Of a stretch of DNA of 37,590 bases, positions 37,150 through 37,590 are shown one piece after another. Position 1 is the first letter of the stretch. Each line of letters begins with the position of its first letter. This stretch comes from a virus. The notes beneath the pieces were generated by a model, which saw nothing but the letters and a program-made list of their open reading frames with translations, searched no databases and had not been told where the DNA came from. The stretch spans positions 1 to 37,590 of IMG/VR virus record IMGVR_UViG_3300047509_000068; one strand, 5' to 3'. The position numbers and the translations under genes were made by a program.

Positions 37150-37183
37150 GATTTGCAGGACCTTTGCAAAATCCCTGCAAATC
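37150..37183. repeat. Inverted repeat with TTTGCA/TGCAAA motifs (possible integrase arm sites)
   Basis: GATTTGCAGG (37150-37159) is the exact inverse of CCTGCAAATC (37174-37183). Further TTTGCA/TGCAAA copies lie between them and at 37208-37213. Clusters of such short repeats next to an att core are typical binding sites of integrases or excision factors; this role is inferred from position. Confidence 0.45.
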
Positions 37184-37221
37184 GGCATGGACAACGTCCG
37201 GAGTTACTGCAAAACTCCCGT

Positions 37222-37249
37222 CCGTTCGACTGGGGCCTGAGCTACGGGG
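37222..37249. repeat. Partial copy of the tRNA-like gene (10-base deletion), possible att duplication
   Basis: CCGTTCGACTGGGGC (37222-37236) equals 37041-37055, and CTGAGCTACGGGG (37237-37249) equals 37066-37078. The 10 bases between (37056-37065, D-arm) are missing in this copy. The copy covers the anticodon region and the 5' half of the tRNA. An integrase of the tyrosine type is encoded 2.7 kb upstream, so an old att or recombination product is a reasonable reading. Confidence 0.6.
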
Positions 37250-37272
37250 AGCGCCTTTAGGCACTGAATTAC

Positions 37273-37301
37273 TTGACACACCTGGGGGTAGGTAGTAGAC
37301 T
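37273..37301 (+). promoter_or_regulatory. Strong promoter of the transposase gene, leaderless
   Basis: TTGACA (37273-37278, all 6 consensus bases), 17-base spacer, TAGACT (37296-37301, 4 of 6). The GTG start at 37308 lies 6 bases after the -10 box, at the expected transcription start. No ribosome site precedes it. Confidence 0.6.
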
Positions 37302-37307
37302 CACCTT

Positions 37308-37590
37308 GTGAGCGAGACCCCGCTTCCCACAACGCTTATGCAGGCGATTCGGTACTTCTCTGACCCGGACGTTTGCGTCGAGTTCGTCGCCAAGCTCCGT
37401 TGGCCTGACGGTCCCGTATGCCCCGCCTGCGACGGGCGCGAACACTCGTACCTGACCACGCGCCGGGTATGGAAGTGCAAGGCCTGCAAGAAGCAGTTCA
37501 GCGTCAAGCTCGGGACGATCTTTGAGGATTCCGCTGTCCCGCTCGACAAGTGGCTGGCCGCGATCTGGATGCTGGCTAACAGCAAGAACG
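37308..37590 (+). pseudogene. IS1595-family transposase, N-terminal part (continues at 1)
   Basis: GTG 37308 opens SETPLPTTLMQAIRYFSDPD, then FVAKLRWPDGPVCPACDGRE and VWKCKACKKQFSVKLGTIF: the N-terminal zinc ribbon (CPAC ... CKAC) of IS1595/ISXO2 transposases, then WLAAIWMLANSKN. The window ends in frame, and the same sequence (127 bases) restarts at position 1, where the frame soon stops after an internal deletion. If the molecule is circular, the whole remnant is 37308-37463 joined to 1-189, with detached C-terminal coding up to about 300. It still has a strong promoter, so a truncated zinc-ribbon protein could be made. Confidence 0.85.
37464..37590. repeat. 127-bp terminal direct repeat, right copy
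   Basis: Identical to bases 1-127. It supports circular closure, giving a unit of 37,463 bp. All expected head, packaging, tail, lysis and integration genes occur once in that unit. Confidence 0.95.

Noticed and set aside
37141-37260. Short repeats near the tRNA-like gene as a CRISPR or iteron array
   Set aside because: The repeats are irregularly spaced, partly inverted and only 6-10 bases; there are no spacers of constant length.

Overview
The window reads as a complete or nearly complete temperate siphovirus (tailed phage, HK97 fold) of a high-GC actinobacterium. The evidence is consistently GC-rich codons, frequent GTG starts, dense ATGA/GTGA overlaps, an HK97-type head module, an HK97 gp10-like protein, a tail chaperone with a -1 frameshift, a 506-residue tape measure and a tyrosine integrase. 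A host in or near Thermoleophilia is a guess, based only on the short W/Y-rich lysin-like domain at 3279-3677. The first and last 127 bases are identical. This fits a circular unit of 37,463 bp cut at an arbitrary point, or a contig that starts and ends in the same repeat; the repeat lies inside an IS1595-type transposase gene, so the second reading stays open.

Layout, almost all on the + strand. (1) 37.3-3.1 kb across the join: an accessory stretch with two broken IS1595-family transposases, a Panacea (SocA-like) antitoxin-domain gene on the minus strand whose downstream partner is truncated, and several small genes. (2) 3.3-5.3 kb: a secreted lysin-like protein with a probable CTG start, an HNH protein, a replisome-organiser-like gene preceded by two perfect interleaved inverted repeats, and a G-rich hairpin that is a candidate cos site. 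(3) 5.35-11.1 kb: HNH, small terminase, a moron-like island with its own promoter and hairpin, large terminase and portal. (4) 11.2-16.5 kb: fibre, spike and baseplate-like genes unusually placed between portal and protease, including a repeat protein split by a -1 frame change. (5) 16.55-20.1 kb: prohead protease, major capsid protein and a tail-tube-like protein. (6) 20.2-24.3 kb: three glycosyltransferases and a frame-broken radical SAM enzyme. (7) 24.3-29.8 kb: connectors, tail completion, chaperone with -1 frameshift, tape measure, minor tail protein and tail-collar protein. (8) 29.8-31.4 kb: lysis genes (NlpC/P60 endolysin, small membrane proteins, holin-like). (9) 31.4-35.8 kb: a large nested hairpin followed by small early genes, a strand-annealing-like protein with an ExoX-type C-terminus, and the integrase. 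(10) 35.8-37.3 kb: a membrane-protein moron, a tRNA-like gene with a partial copy, and inverted repeats that together look like an attachment region.

How the parts work together (inference from family knowledge): terminase, portal, protease and capsid build and fill the head. The connectors, chaperone, tape measure and tail proteins build a long non-contractile tail. The glycosyltransferase and radical SAM block, embedded in the structural region, may modify virion or host-surface molecules. The integrase and the att-like region would allow lysogeny, and the Panacea, secreted-protein and membrane-protein genes would be expressed from the prophage. No convincing repressor was identified; small ribbon-helix-helix proteins (1852, 6300) and a winged-helix protein (32082) are the regulator candidates.
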